Shown: one piece after another, positions 55,809-64,000 of the stretch
How positions within the stretch are numbered: the first letter of the stretch is position 1
How the letters are laid out: every line of letters starts with the position of its first letter
From: Sphingomonas kyeonggiensis
GTDB lineage: Bacteria; Pseudomonadota; Alphaproteobacteria; Sphingomonadales; Sphingomonadaceae
Reading direction: 5' to 3'
Length of the DNA: 64,000 bases
NCBI RefSeq assembly: GCF_014204495.1
Contig: NZ_JACHLN010000003.1
Location: forward strand, 434,001-498,000
Notes under the pieces: model-generated
Seen by the model: only the letters and a program-made list of their open reading frames with translations
Database searches by the model: none
What the model was told of the DNA's origin: nothing
Translations under genes and position numbers: made by a program

Positions 55809-58193
55809 CTAGAACCCCAGCTCAACCCCCAGCCGCACGGTGCGCGGGCGCAGCGGGGTGATCTGCTTCTCGTCGCGGATCAGCAGCGGCGATCCCAGCG
55901 CGAAGCGGTTGCCGCGGGTATCGAGCAGATTGGTCGCCGACAGGGTGATCGCCCGCCGTCCGCGCTCCAGCCGCAGCTCCATGCCGGTATCGACATAGTC
56001 GCCCTGCGGCTTGCCCAGCACCGGGCCGATGCCCAGCGTCGAGCGCCCGACATAGCGCAGATAGCCGCTCGCCGAGAATTCGGTCTCGCCGCCCAGCGCG
56101 GTGCGATAGGCGGCACCCAGCCGCCCGCTCGCATCGGCGACATTGGGCAGCCGGTTGAAGTCGGACGGGCCCTCGGCGAGCGGGAACACCGCAGCCGACG
56201 GATCGGTCACCTTCGAAGCGTTCAGATAGAGCGAACCGTCCAGGTCCAGCCCCGGCAGCGGCCGCCAGCGCACCGCCATCCCCAGCGACAGCACCCGCCC
56301 GTCGCCGATGTTCGACGTGGTCGGGAAACCATAGCCGTCGATCAGGTCCGCCTGGATACTGGTCCACCAGGTCATCGATGCGCTGGTCGATACGCTCAGC
56401 CCATTGGCGGTGTAGCGCGTGCCCGCCTCGACCGTGGAAAGCCGGTCGCCCTGGAAACGCTGGATCAGGTCGCGCCGCACCGCCAGGCCGCCGGGGCGGA
56501 AGCCCTGCTCGAAGCGGCCGAACACGGTGAGCCCGTCGAACGGACGATAGGCGATCGCGGCCGAGGGCAGCAGCCGCGTCTCGGTGCGCGCCGCCTTCGC
56601 GCGTGGATCGGCGCGGAAGGCGAAGAAACGGTCCGCGTCCTGCGCATTGCCGGTCAGGTGCGAGCGCGTCAGCCGCCCGCCCGCGGTGATCGTCACCCCG
56701 CGCACCGGCTCCACCGTGCCCTCGCCGTAGAGCGTCGCCTCGTCCACGGTGTTGCGCACGCCGGTCAGCGCCGCGCGCATCGACCCATAGCTGCGGTTCA
56801 CCCGGCCGCGATTCTCGAGGAAACTGACCCCGATCAGCCATCCGGTACCGCGCGGGCCGCGCCGCGACAGCCGCGTCTCCGAGGTGATCATGCTCACCCG
56901 GTTGATCTGCTGATAGCCGATCAGCGGCGAGTTCAGCGCGGGCAATGGGAAACCCTGGTTGACGTCGTCGACCGAGGCACCGGCAAAGACTTCGGAGACA
57001 TATTGCCGGGCATAGGCACCGGCCGTGCTCAACTCGATATCGCCCCAGCGCTTGCGAGCGACCAGCTCGGCCAGCCAGAAGTCATTCTGGAACGGCTGGG
57101 CGATCGGGCTCCTCCGGCTCAGGCCATCGCCCTTGCCGTCCGAATATTGCGCGTCATTGCCCTTGATGCTCTGGCCGACGCCGCCCACGTCGATCGTCCA
57201 GCCATCGACTTCCCAGCGCAAGGCCGCGCGGCCACCGGTGGTGCGCACGCTGTTGACGTCGGCCAGCCCGCGCTCGCGGTCGTCGATATAGCCGCCGTCG
57301 CGCGAACTGAACGCGAGCGCGCGGAAGGCCAGCTCGCCTTCCTTGATCGGCATGTTGACGATGCCGCCCACGTCCCAGCTCGGATCGCCATGCTGGGTGA
57401 GCGAGCCGCCGCCCCAGACCTGGCCGCCGGTTGCCCAGAAGTCCGGCGCGCGCGGCACCACACGGACCACGCCGCCCAGCGATCCCGCGCCATAGAGCGT
57501 GCCCTGCGGCCCCTCGAGCACTTCGACCCGGCCGATGTCGTACAGCTTCAGGTCGGGATCGGGCGCACTGTAGGTGATCCGGCTGTTGCCCCAATATTGG
57601 CCAACCGTCGCCTGGGTCGGGCCGACGAAGCTGGAATCGGCGATGCCGCGGATGAACAGCTTGTTGCGCCCCGGCCCGAGATGGGTGGAAGCGAGGCTGG
57701 CGACGCGGTTGGCGATGACATCGCTGCCCTTGCCGCCTTCGGAGACCGGAATATCCTCGCCCTCGACGATCTGCACGCCGCCGGGATAGGCCTTGAGCGG
57801 CACGTCGCGCTTGCTGCCGGTGACCAGGATCTCGGCCGGCGGCGCATCGGGCTCCTCGCGCGGCGGTGGCGGCGGCGCCGGACGATGCCGCACCGGCGGG
57901 GCGCGTTCGATCAGCCAGGTGCCGGGGGCGACGCGGCGCGCACGCGCGCCGGTGCCGCGCAGCATCTCGGCCAGCGCACCGTCGACACTGTGCTTGCCCT
58001 TGATCGGCCGCACCGTGATGCCGCCCAATGCGGGCTCGCGCAGGCCGATGCTGCTGCCAGTCTGCTTGCCGAGCGTGAACACCGCGGCATCGAGCCGTCC
58101 GGCAGGCACGGAGACGCTATGCCGCTTCTCCTGCGCAAGCGCAGGCGAAGCCGCCAGCAAAGCGATCGGGAGGATCAGCTTAGTGCGGTGCAC
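55809..58193 (-). CDS. TonB-dependent receptor with STN signalling domain (FecA-like)
   Basis: A 794-residue receptor. A signal peptide (HRTKLILPIALLAAS, ending ALAQ) is followed by an STN domain (about residues 22-100, VPAGRLDAAVFTLGKQTG), a proline-rich linker, the TonB-box/plug region (EILVTGSKRD near 120, YGAGSLGGVVRVVP near 235) and a barrel ending VRLGVELGF. The STN domain indicates surface signalling to the FecR and FecI homologues encoded just upstream. GTG 58193 is preferred, giving a normal signal peptide and a 14-base overlap with fecR; ATG 58220 would add nine odd residues. The ligand is not certain; such systems often sense iron chelates or glycans. Confidence 0.9.
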   Translation of the reverse strand: MHRTKLILPIALLAASPALAQEKRHSVSVPAGRLDAAVFTLGKQTGSSIGLREPALGGITVRPIKGKHSVDGALAEMLRGTGARARRVAPGTWLIERAPPVRHRPAPPPPPREEPDAPPAEILVTGSKRDVPLKAYPGGVQIVEGEDIPVSEGGKGSDVIANRVASLASTHLGPGRNKLFIRGIADSSFVGPTQATVGQYWGNSRITYSAPDPDLKLYDIGRVEVLEGPQGTLYGAGSLGGVVRVVPRAPDFWATGGQVWGGGSLTQHGDPSWDVGGIVNMPIKEGELAFRALAFSSRDGGYIDDRERGLADVNSVRTTGGRAALRWEVDGWTIDVGGVGQSIKGNDAQYSDGKGDGLSRRSPIAQPFQNDFWLAELVARKRWGDIELSTAGAYARQYVSEVFAGASVDDVNQGFPLPALNSPLIGYQQINRVSMITSETRLSRRGPRGTGWLIGVSFLENRGRVNRSYGSMRAALTGVRNTVDEATLYGEGTVEPVRGVTITAGGRLTRSHLTGNAQDADRFFAFRADPRAKAARTETRLLPSAAIAYRPFDGLTVFGRFEQGFRPGGLAVRRDLIQRFQGDRLSTVEAGTRYTANGLSVSTSASMTWWTSIQADLIDGYGFPTTSNIGDGRVLSLGMAVRWRPLPGLDLDGSLYLNASKVTDPSAAVFPLAEGPSDFNRLPNVADASGRLGAAYRTALGGETEFSASGYLRYVGRSTLGIGPVLGKPQGDYVDTGMELRLERGRRAITLSATNLLDTRGNRFALGSPLLIRDEKQITPLRPRTVRLGVELGF

Positions 58194-59133
58194 CGTCGAT
58201 CGCGTCCAGCATCCATCCATTGCCCGCGCGGGTCGCCCGGGTACCGGTCAGCGCGGCGATGCGCTCGACCACGGCTCCCGGACCGCCCTGGGTAGAGATC
58301 GTGCCCGTGAACGGAATGGCTTCCGTTCCCTTCCCCACCCGCACCTTGACGCCCAGGTTGCGGGAGAGATCGGCGGCGACGCGCTCGAGCGTCGCATTGC
58401 GATAAACGAGCTGTCCGCCGCGCCACGCCCCGATATCGGTGACGATGGTCCGGCTGACTTCGGGGCGGCCGCTGCCGGCAACGCTCAGCGAGTCGCCTGG
58501 GCTCAGCCGCACCGCTTCGGCCTGGGGCTGGTAGATCACCGCGCCCTCGGCCACCGAGACGCGCAACCCGGTCTCGTCGCGCACCACATTGAACACGGTG
58601 CCGGCATCCTGCAGCGTGACGCCGCCGGTCTTGACGATGAACGGGTTGGCGGCGTCGTGGCGCACTTCGAACAGTGCCTCGCCCTCGATCAGTTCGGCGC
58701 TGCGCTTGTCGAGCACCGCCACGCGGGTGGCGCCGTTCAGCACCATCCTCGATCCGTCCGCCAGCGCGACTTCGCGGCGCTCGCCGGCGCGCGTGGCATA
58801 TTCATGCCCGCCGGGGCCGCTGCCCAGGCTGGACCAGCCGACCACCACCGCCAACGCAGCGGCGACCGCACCGCCCGAAATCAGGAACAGCCGCCGCGGG
58901 GCGCGGGGCGCCACCGGCTCGGCCTCGGGCACCACCACCGGCGCGGGCGCGAGCTGGAACAGCCCCGCCATCGCCTCATCGGCGTCGAGTGCCTGGTTAT
59001 AGGCCTGCAGATGCGCGGGATCGCGCTCCAGCCAATCGGCGAAAGCGTCCCAATCGGCGAAAGCCGAGTCCTGCAGCCGGATCACCCACCCCCGGGCGTC
59101 CTCTGCAAGAAGTTCCGAAACCTGCCCGTTCAT
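58180..59133 (-). CDS. fecR: FecR-family anti-sigma/sensor protein
   Basis: The 317-residue protein has an N-terminal cytoplasmic DUF4880 region (WVIRLQDSAFADWDAFADWLERDP, residues 15-40), one helix near residues 82-104 (LFLISGGAVAAALAVVVGW), then a periplasmic FecR domain (TRAGERREVALADGSRMVLN near 115) and a C-terminal secretin-like part. It would bind the sigma factor inside and the receptor STN domain outside. ATG 59133 has GAGGTG before it; the GTG two codons earlier is less likely. Its end overlaps the receptor start. Confidence 0.92.
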   Translation of the reverse strand: MNGQVSELLAEDARGWVIRLQDSAFADWDAFADWLERDPAHLQAYNQALDADEAMAGLFQLAPAPVVVPEAEPVAPRAPRRLFLISGGAVAAALAVVVGWSSLGSGPGGHEYATRAGERREVALADGSRMVLNGATRVAVLDKRSAELIEGEALFEVRHDAANPFIVKTGGVTLQDAGTVFNVVRDETGLRVSVAEGAVIYQPQAEAVRLSPGDSLSVAGSGRPEVSRTIVTDIGAWRGGQLVYRNATLERVAADLSRNLGVKVRVGKGTEAIPFTGTISTQGGPGAVVERIAALTGTRATRAGNGWMLDAIDGAPH

Positions 59134-59166
59134 GCCCACCTCAACCCGAGGACGGAGTCGATGCGA

Positions 59167-59679
59167 TCATTCCGCATCGAACCGGTCCTTCAGCTGGGCG
59201 AGGGCGCGGTACGCCTTCTGCAGATCCTTTTCCACCGAGCTCAAGCTTATCCCCAATTCCCGAGCGATCGCTGCCTGGCCAAGCCCCTCCAGCCGGTAGC
59301 GACGGAAAACCTGATCGACTCGCGGCCCAAGTGCAAGCAGCGTCGTCTCCGCCTCGCGCAATCGCTCGCGCGCGATCAGCACGCGCTCGCCCTGCGGCGC
59401 GTGATCGCTGGCCGCGAGGTCCTGCCATTCGTGCTGGCGCCGGCCGCGACTCAGGTTGGCGCGCTGGCGATCGCGCAGCACATTCTCGGCGGCGCGGAAC
59501 AGATAGGAGATCGGATCGGAGACCGGGCGCGCCTCGGTGCCCGAGATCTTGTGCCACAGGTCCTGCAGCACATCCTCGGCATCGTCGCCCGCCCCGCGCG
59601 CGGCGAGGAAGCGCAGCAGCCGCGGCCGCTCGTCCTCGAGCACGCGCTGCAAGCCGCTGATCGACGAAGTGGCAGTCAT
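59167..59679 (-). CDS. fecI: ECF sigma factor, FecI-like
   Basis: A 170-residue sigma-70 family protein with region 2 (RFLAARGAGDDAEDVLQDLWHKI, residues 23-45, and YLFRAAENVLRDRQR) and region 4 (RRYRLEGLGQAAIARELGISLSSVEKDLQKA near 125-155). ATG 59679 gives the normal N-terminus; an earlier in-frame start would run back into the upstream gene. It precedes fecR and the STN receptor and would direct their transcription after signal transfer. It begins 82 bases after the GT39-type gene. Confidence 0.93.
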   Translation of the reverse strand: MTATSSISGLQRVLEDERPRLLRFLAARGAGDDAEDVLQDLWHKISGTEARPVSDPISYLFRAAENVLRDRQRANLSRGRRQHEWQDLAASDHAPQGERVLIARERLREAETTLLALGPRVDQVFRRYRLEGLGQAAIARELGISLSSVEKDLQKAYRALAQLKDRFDAE

Positions 59680-59761
59680 GCCCGAAGCCAAAGCATTGCG
59701 CGCTTCTCTTGCCAAGCCTTGGCTGCGAGATGGCGCAATTGCGGCAGCGGAAAGGAGGAGC

Positions 59762-61354
59762 TCAGGCACCCGCCCGCCGCCGATAGACGATGCGGCTGCG
59801 GCTCCCCACCGGCACTTCCAGCGCCGGCGCATAGTCGCGCGCCAGCAGCCCGGTCATGTAATCGAGCACTTCGGGGCTCAGGTCGCGGTCGGGCCGGGTG
59901 CTGGCGACGACGAATTCGGGCCGCGCCGCCATGATCCGCTTCACTTCGGCCATGGGATCCACGCCGATCGCGCGCGATTCGCGGGTGAGGCTCAGATGAC
60001 TCGGGAACGGCCAGCGCGTCGGCAGGCAGCTGCCGGTCAGCCGGTAGAGCGCCGGCTCGCCGTCGAACACGTACAGGCAATCGCGCAGCTGCGGCCGGAT
60101 ATAGTCCGCCATCCGCTCGACCTGCGGGCCCCAGCCCCGGTCGCGGCGATTGTCGTTGACGATGTTGAGCGAGATCGTGGCGATCAGCGCCATCATCGCC
60201 ACGCCCGCCGGGATCCGCCAGCGCGTCCGCCCCGATGCGAGCACCAGCCCCGCCGCGCCGTCGCCAAACCAGGCGGCGGCCAGCACGCAGAGCGGCGCGA
60301 CCAGCGGCAGCGCATAATGGTCGAAGAAGGTGCCGAAGAGCAGCACGCCGCCGATCGCCGCGATCGCCCAGCCGTCGAGCAGCTTGCGCACATCCTCGCT
60401 CACCGGCCGCGCCATGCCGCGCCCCAGCCACGCCGCAATCCCGAGCGGCGCGAGCAACAGCGCCATCCAGCCCAGCCGCTTGAGCACGATGCCGGTGCCG
60501 TCCGAGCTGCGCTCGAGGATCGACAGGAAATTCGCCTGCACGAACGCGTCGCCCTGTCCGATCGCGGCATACCAGCCCCATGCAGCCAGCGTCGGCAGCA
60601 GCGCCGCGGCGATCCAGGCCGCGCCCATCGCCACCAGCGCCCCGCGCCCGGCCCCGCGCTGCCCGGCGAACCACAGCAACGCCAGCCCAAAGAACACGCC
60701 TTCGAACAGGGCGGTGTACTTCACCTGCATCGCCGCGCCGATCAGCAGCATCACGCCCAGCCCACCGGCGAAGCCCAGCCAGTCGAAGCCTGGGCGACGC
60801 ACGATACCGGTCATCGCCCAGGCCGCGAGCGCGACGAACAGATTGTAGAAGACCGGCGACTGGCCGCCTTCGCCGCCGAAGATGCCGAGATAGAGGATAT
60901 AGACCACGCCCGCCGCCGCCGCGCCGTGCGGCCCGGCCAGGTTGCGGGCGATCCGCGCGATGACGAAGGCCGTGGCCACCGCGAACAGCGTCGCCACCAG
61001 CTGGTATGCCAGCACGCCTTCCCCGCCGAGCAGGCGGATCGCGGCATAGATCAGGAACAGCCCGATCGGCTTGCGGTCCCAGATATCGACATAGGGCAGC
61101 GCCCCATGGAGCATCCGGTCGCCGGTCAGCAGGTAGAATTCGTCATCGACCTGGACGACGGGATTGCCGAACTGCGCCGCCCGCGCGGCGATCGCGACGA
61201 CCAGCAGCAGCGCGGCCAGCAAGGCCGGGTTGCTCGCCCATACCCGCGTCGCCGCCGCCACCCGCGCCGTCCAGGGCAGATGCCCGGGCTCAACCAGCCG
61301 GAGTGGCCGGTGGCGAGGCGCGTCGAGCAGGGTGCGGGCTGGGAAATGCTGCAT
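59762..61354 (-). CDS. Membrane glycosyltransferase, ArnT/PMT-like (GT39/GT83 type)
   Basis: A 530-residue protein with about 11 helices. The first periplasmic loop contains VVQVDDEFYLLTGDRML near residue 68, the acidic motif of GT-C enzymes that use polyprenyl-phosphate sugar donors, and DIWDRKPIGLFLIY near 90. The C-terminal 120 residues form a soluble tail. ATG 61354 is used; TTG two codons before it is possible. A TTGCGG-17-CGTCTC element shared with the GT2-GtrA gene ends 28 bases upstream, and the two proteins could act in sequence, one making and flipping the lipid donor, the other using it. Confidence 0.85.
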   Translation of the reverse strand: MQHFPARTLLDAPRHRPLRLVEPGHLPWTARVAAATRVWASNPALLAALLLVVAIAARAAQFGNPVVQVDDEFYLLTGDRMLHGALPYVDIWDRKPIGLFLIYAAIRLLGGEGVLAYQLVATLFAVATAFVIARIARNLAGPHGAAAAGVVYILYLGIFGGEGGQSPVFYNLFVALAAWAMTGIVRRPGFDWLGFAGGLGVMLLIGAAMQVKYTALFEGVFFGLALLWFAGQRGAGRGALVAMGAAWIAAALLPTLAAWGWYAAIGQGDAFVQANFLSILERSSDGTGIVLKRLGWMALLLAPLGIAAWLGRGMARPVSEDVRKLLDGWAIAAIGGVLLFGTFFDHYALPLVAPLCVLAAAWFGDGAAGLVLASGRTRWRIPAGVAMMALIATISLNIVNDNRRDRGWGPQVERMADYIRPQLRDCLYVFDGEPALYRLTGSCLPTRWPFPSHLSLTRESRAIGVDPMAEVKRIMAARPEFVVASTRPDRDLSPEVLDYMTGLLARDYAPALEVPVGSRSRIVYRRRAGA

Positions 61355-61381
61355 ACTCAACCTGAAAACTGGGTTCAGGTC

Positions 61382-61410
61382 GAGACGGAGCTACGGCGCC
61401 GATCCCGCAA
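61382..61410 (-). promoter_or_regulatory. Candidate promoter TTGCGG-17-CGTCTC (glycosyltransferase pair, copy 2)
   Basis: On the minus strand TTGCGG, GATCG, eight variable bases, GCTC and CGTCTC, identical in layout to 55711-55739. It ends 28 bases before the ATG of the GT39-type gene, as expected for a promoter. Confidence 0.5.
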
Positions 61411-61499
61411 GGCAACGCGACCAAACGGCACTCCGGGGCGACGGAATACAGGCCTCCCTTCCGCGGACAAGCCAGGAGGGATTGCCTTCAGCGCTTCGC

Positions 61500-61574
61500 T
61501 CCCCGGCGAAAGCCGGGGCCCAGGGTTTCTCTGCCGTGCCGCTTGTTACCCTGGCCCCCGGCTTTCGCCGGGGA
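61500..61574. repeat. Large inverted repeat with CCCCGGC units between two genes
   Basis: TCCCCGGCGAAAGCCGGGG plus CCCAGGGT on the left is complementary to ACCCTGG plus CCCCGGCTTTCGCCGGGGA on the right, giving a stem of about 27 bases around a 20-base loop. Each arm is itself a palindrome of the second repeat family. It lies after the end of the small secreted-protein gene and may be its terminator. Confidence 0.6.
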
Positions 61575-61589
61575 ACAGCTAGTCCACCC

Positions 61590-61997
61590 TCAGCTGCGCG
61601 GCGGCTTGGGATAGGGCACGAAATCGCCCAGCCCCACCCAGCCGGTAACCGAGCGCAGGCCGGTGTCGTACAGCCGCACCGTGTCGATCCGGCAGAGCTG
61701 GCTCAGCGTCGTCTCGGTGACCAGCACGTCGGTCCAGTCGAGCGTCTGCGCACCGCTCCGGGGGCGGTTCACATATTTCACGCCGTTGTTCATCTCGTAG
61801 ATGATCGCGGTCCCGTCGATGATCTTCGACGAGCGGATGTCGCGCAGGTTGATGCAATCCACCGGCTTGCCGGCAGTACGCCCGGCGACCGCCTTGGCGA
61901 TCTCGGCCTCGCCGTCCCTCTGCCCGGCCGCGGCGGCCGGCATGGCCAGCCCGGCCAGCAAGGCGGCGCCGAGAAGCTTGATCGAAATCCTGTTCAT
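61590..61997 (-). CDS. Small secreted protein, DUF6491-like
   Basis: The 135-residue protein has a clear signal peptide (MNRISIKLLGAALLAGLAM, ending AAAAG) and a domain with VDCINLRDIRSSKIIDGTAI, IYEMNNGVKYVNRP and TTLSQLCRIDTVRLYD, ending in a proline-rich tail. The two cysteines could form a disulphide. The pattern resembles DUF6491 proteins of alphaproteobacteria, but this match is from memory. ATG 61997 begins the signal peptide. It follows the SulP gene on the same strand by about 100 bases. Confidence 0.7.
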   Translation of the reverse strand: MNRISIKLLGAALLAGLAMPAAAAGQRDGEAEIAKAVAGRTAGKPVDCINLRDIRSSKIIDGTAIIYEMNNGVKYVNRPRSGAQTLDWTDVLVTETTLSQLCRIDTVRLYDTGLRSVTGWVGLGDFVPYPKPPRS

Positions 61998-62099
61998 GGC
62001 ACTGTCCTTTCGAGCCCCCATGATCCGATGACGGAGCATATAAGCACGATCCGCATCCGGGTCATCGGCTCGCCGGGCGATTTTGTGTCGCAATCGGTA

Positions 62100-63695
62100 T
62101 CATTGCTCCAGCCGCCGCACCGCATCGGCAACGCTGTAGTCGCTCCGCTCCACCACCTCCGGCGCGCCCGCTGCATGCAGCAGGTCGCGCACCCGGTCAT
62201 GCACCCGCGCATAATGGACGCGCAGCCCCTTTGCCGCCATCGCCCGGTCGAACTCGAGCAGCGCGTCGAGCGCCGTGCTGTCGATATCGATGCTCTCCTC
62301 CAGGCTGATCACCACCGCGTGCAGGTCCGGCTCGGCCAGCGTCCGCCGGGCCACCTCGGCGAACATCCGCTCGGCATTGGCGAAGAACAAAGGCGCCGCC
62401 GGCCGCCAGATCGCGATTCCGCCGGGCATCACCGCGTTGTGGTGGCGATAGGCATCGACGAAGTCATGGCTCTCCCCCAGCCGCCCCAGTCGCGCCAGGC
62501 GGGCATTGCCGAAGCGCTGCACCAGCGCCGCGAGCGAGAGCAGGATCGCGCAGAGCATGCCGTCGAGCACGCCGAGCACCAGCACGCCCAGCGCGGCGGC
62601 GAGCGCGATATACTGGTCGCGGTTGAGTCCCCAGAGCCGCAGGATCGGTCGCGGATCGAGCGAATGGGTCAGCGCCGCGATCACCACCGCCGCCAGCACC
62701 GGCTGGGGCAGCAGCGCGACTAGCGGCATCGCGAACAGCACCAGCGCGCCCAGCGCCAGCGCCGCCGCCGTGCCGGCCAGTCGCGAGCGTGCGCCCGACG
62801 CCTCGTTCGCCGCGCTGGCGGAGAGCCCCGCCCCCACCGGCATGCCCTGCACCAGCGCCGACGCGAGATTGGCCAGCCCCAGCGCGCGCAGCTCGCGGCC
62901 GGAATCGAGCAGGTCGCCGTGGCGCAGTGCCAGCGTCCGCATCGTCCCCCAGCTCTCGGCCAGCAGGATCAGCGCCAGCGGCACCGCGACCTGCGCCGCT
63001 TCCAGCAGCATCGCCGGTGAGTAGGCCGGTATCGTCGCCCTCTCCGGCATCAGCGCGATGTGCCCCACCGTCGCCACGCCGTGTGCCTGGAGTTCGAGCA
63101 GTCCGGAAGCCGCGACGCCCGAGACCAGCACGATCAGCGCCGCCGGTACGCCGGGCCAGCGCCGCAGCACCAGCAGCGTCGCCAGCGCGGCCAGCCCCAC
63201 CGTCAGGCTCGGCACATGCCAGTGCGGTACCGCCCGCAGCACTGCCAAGCCGGTGTCGAACAGCGTTCCGCCCGGCGCGGGCACGCCCGCGAGCACCGGC
63301 AGCTGCTTGATGCTGATCGTGATCGCCAGTCCGAAGGCGAAGCCGCGAAGCACCGGATGCGAGATGAATCCGGTCAGTCCGCCCAGCCGGAACGCCCATG
63401 CAAGCAGGAACAGCAGCCCAGCCAGCGCCACCGCCATCATCAGGAACAGCATGCGCATCCCCTCCCCGCCCGGCACATTGGCAAGCGAGGCGGCAAGGAT
63501 CGCCGCGGAGGAGGAAGTCGCCGATACGATCGCGAACCGGCTCCGCCCGGCCAGCGCATAGACCAAAGTGCCGACCAGTGCGGCCAGGATCGCATGCCCC
63601 GGCGCCACACCGGCGATCCCGGCATAGGCCACCGCCTCGGGCAGCATCAGCCCGGCAACCGCGAGGCCGGCGACGATATCGGCACGAATCTTCAA
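62100..63695 (-). CDS. SulP-family anion transporter with STAS domain
   Basis: A 531-residue inner-membrane transporter with 12 to 14 helices (for example AGLAVAGLMLPEAVAYAGIAGVAP near residue 10, the SulP signature) and a C-terminal STAS domain (about residues 420-525, VVISLEESIDIDSTALDALLEFD). Members carry sulfate, bicarbonate or dicarboxylates in symport; the anion is not clear here. Start ATG 63695 fits the short cytoplasmic N-terminus. It stands alone between a small secreted-protein gene and a regulator. Confidence 0.9.
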   Translation of the reverse strand: MKIRADIVAGLAVAGLMLPEAVAYAGIAGVAPGHAILAALVGTLVYALAGRSRFAIVSATSSSAAILAASLANVPGGEGMRMLFLMMAVALAGLLFLLAWAFRLGGLTGFISHPVLRGFAFGLAITISIKQLPVLAGVPAPGGTLFDTGLAVLRAVPHWHVPSLTVGLAALATLLVLRRWPGVPAALIVLVSGVAASGLLELQAHGVATVGHIALMPERATIPAYSPAMLLEAAQVAVPLALILLAESWGTMRTLALRHGDLLDSGRELRALGLANLASALVQGMPVGAGLSASAANEASGARSRLAGTAAALALGALVLFAMPLVALLPQPVLAAVVIAALTHSLDPRPILRLWGLNRDQYIALAAALGVLVLGVLDGMLCAILLSLAALVQRFGNARLARLGRLGESHDFVDAYRHHNAVMPGGIAIWRPAAPLFFANAERMFAEVARRTLAEPDLHAVVISLEESIDIDSTALDALLEFDRAMAAKGLRVHYARVHDRVRDLLHAAGAPEVVERSDYSVADAVRRLEQ

Positions 63696-63766
63696 ATGGC
63701 CCCTCCCGGAGCCCCACCTCTGCGCCCGCTTGCAATGGATGGGAAGCCGCCCGTCTCTCCCCTCCT

Positions 63767-63792
63767 GTCACGCTGAACTTGTTTCAGCATCC
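63767..63792. repeat. GTCACGCTGAAC...TTTCAGCATCC repeat
   Basis: Second copy of the palindromic unit at 38777-38802 (GCTGAAC/TTTCAGC). It lies between the SulP and regulator genes, followed by another repeat unit near 63830. Confidence 0.6.
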
Positions 63793-63829
63793 AACTCTCC
63801 TTCCGCGACACAGCCAGGAGAGACATTGG

Positions 63830-63849
63830 GCCCCGGCCTTCGCCGGGGG
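63830..63849. repeat. CCCCGGCCTTCGCCGGGG palindrome
   Basis: CCCCGGC, CTTC, GCCGGGG, the same unit as at 20613-20630. It lies 28 bases beyond the stop of the regulator gene on the minus strand, so it could serve as its terminator. Confidence 0.55.
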
Positions 63850-63877
63850 ACACTTGGGTTGCACGTCATCAAAAGCC

Positions 63878-64000
63878 CTATCGAAGCTGCCGCTTCTCCA
63901 GCTTCCGCGCCAGCGTCCGCCGATGCATCCCCAGCCGCCGGGCGGTCTCGGAGATGTTGAAGTCGGTCTCCACCAAAGTCTGGTGGATATGCTCCCATTC
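63878..64000 (-). CDS. C-terminal end of RegA/PrrA/ActR-type response regulator (partial)
   Basis: The last 40 codons of a minus-strand gene cut by the window edge, reading [15 protein letters not shown], then [19 protein letters not shown] and ending KRQLR. This is the Fis-like helix-turn-helix of the RegA/PrrA/ActR family, redox-responsive regulators of alphaproteobacteria. The receiver domain would lie beyond the window. The motif is nearly identical to the family pattern, so the call is firm despite the short length. Confidence 0.88.
   Translation of the reverse strand, partial: EWEHIHQTLVETDFNISETARRLGMHRRTLARKLEKRQLR

Overview
The window looks like a chromosomal segment from a sphingomonad (Alphaproteobacteria, Sphingomonas/Novosphingobium-like). 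The DNA is GC-rich and densely coded. It carries four TonB-dependent receptors with sphingomonad-type signal peptides, a ManD-type mannonate dehydratase whose active-site residues match the Novosphingobium enzyme with an offset of one, the five-step HutF/HutG histidine route, and short GC-rich palindromic repeats at gene ends. No rRNA, tRNA, CRISPR array, transposase or phage gene was seen.

Layout. 1-4735: glucuronoxylan module (GH67 alpha-glucuronidase, ManD, GH10 xylanase) around a perfect LacI-type palindrome. 4808-9007: P-loop kinase-like protein, PfkB-family sugar-phosphate kinase, ArsR regulator, AlkB-like dioxygenase, threonine synthase. 9012-16519: a secreted serine hydrolase and two related TonB receptors with duplicated leaders. 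16777-31374: AmpG permease, serine hydrolase and membrane dipeptidase in one overlapping operon, then a PBP4-type carboxypeptidase, an S9 peptidase, two amidohydrolases, a DAACS symporter, and the DgcA/DgcN pair with its LysR regulator. 31448-38702: complete hut locus (hutC, hutF divergent from hutI-hutH-hutG-hutU) with a 16-bp palindromic operator. 38884-43803: short asparaginase, then DUF2946, TonB receptor, PepSY membrane protein and a 41-residue secreted peptide. 44119-47825: GH18/CE4/GT2 three-domain protein and a small membrane protein. 47862-54279: PDZ protein, response regulator and sensor kinase, divergent from VirJ-like hydrolase, DUF2147 and MprF/LpiA. 54417-61354: two glycosyltransferases flanking a FecI/FecR/STN-TonB receptor signalling operon. 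61590-64000: small secreted protein, SulP transporter and the C-terminal end of a RegA/PrrA/ActR response regulator cut by the window edge.

How the genes may work together. The most unusual theme is 9-31 kb, where outer-membrane receptors, a muropeptide-type permease, several serine hydrolases and peptidases, a dipeptide epimerase-like enolase protein and N-acyl-D-amino-acid deacylase are clustered. They fit a scavenging route for D-amino-acid-containing peptides ending in glutamate, which is also the end product of the adjoining hut locus. This integration is inference; the individual family assignments are much firmer. A second theme is envelope modification: lysyl-phosphatidylglycerol synthesis and hydrolysis next to a two-component system, and two glycosyltransferase genes sharing an apparent promoter motif.
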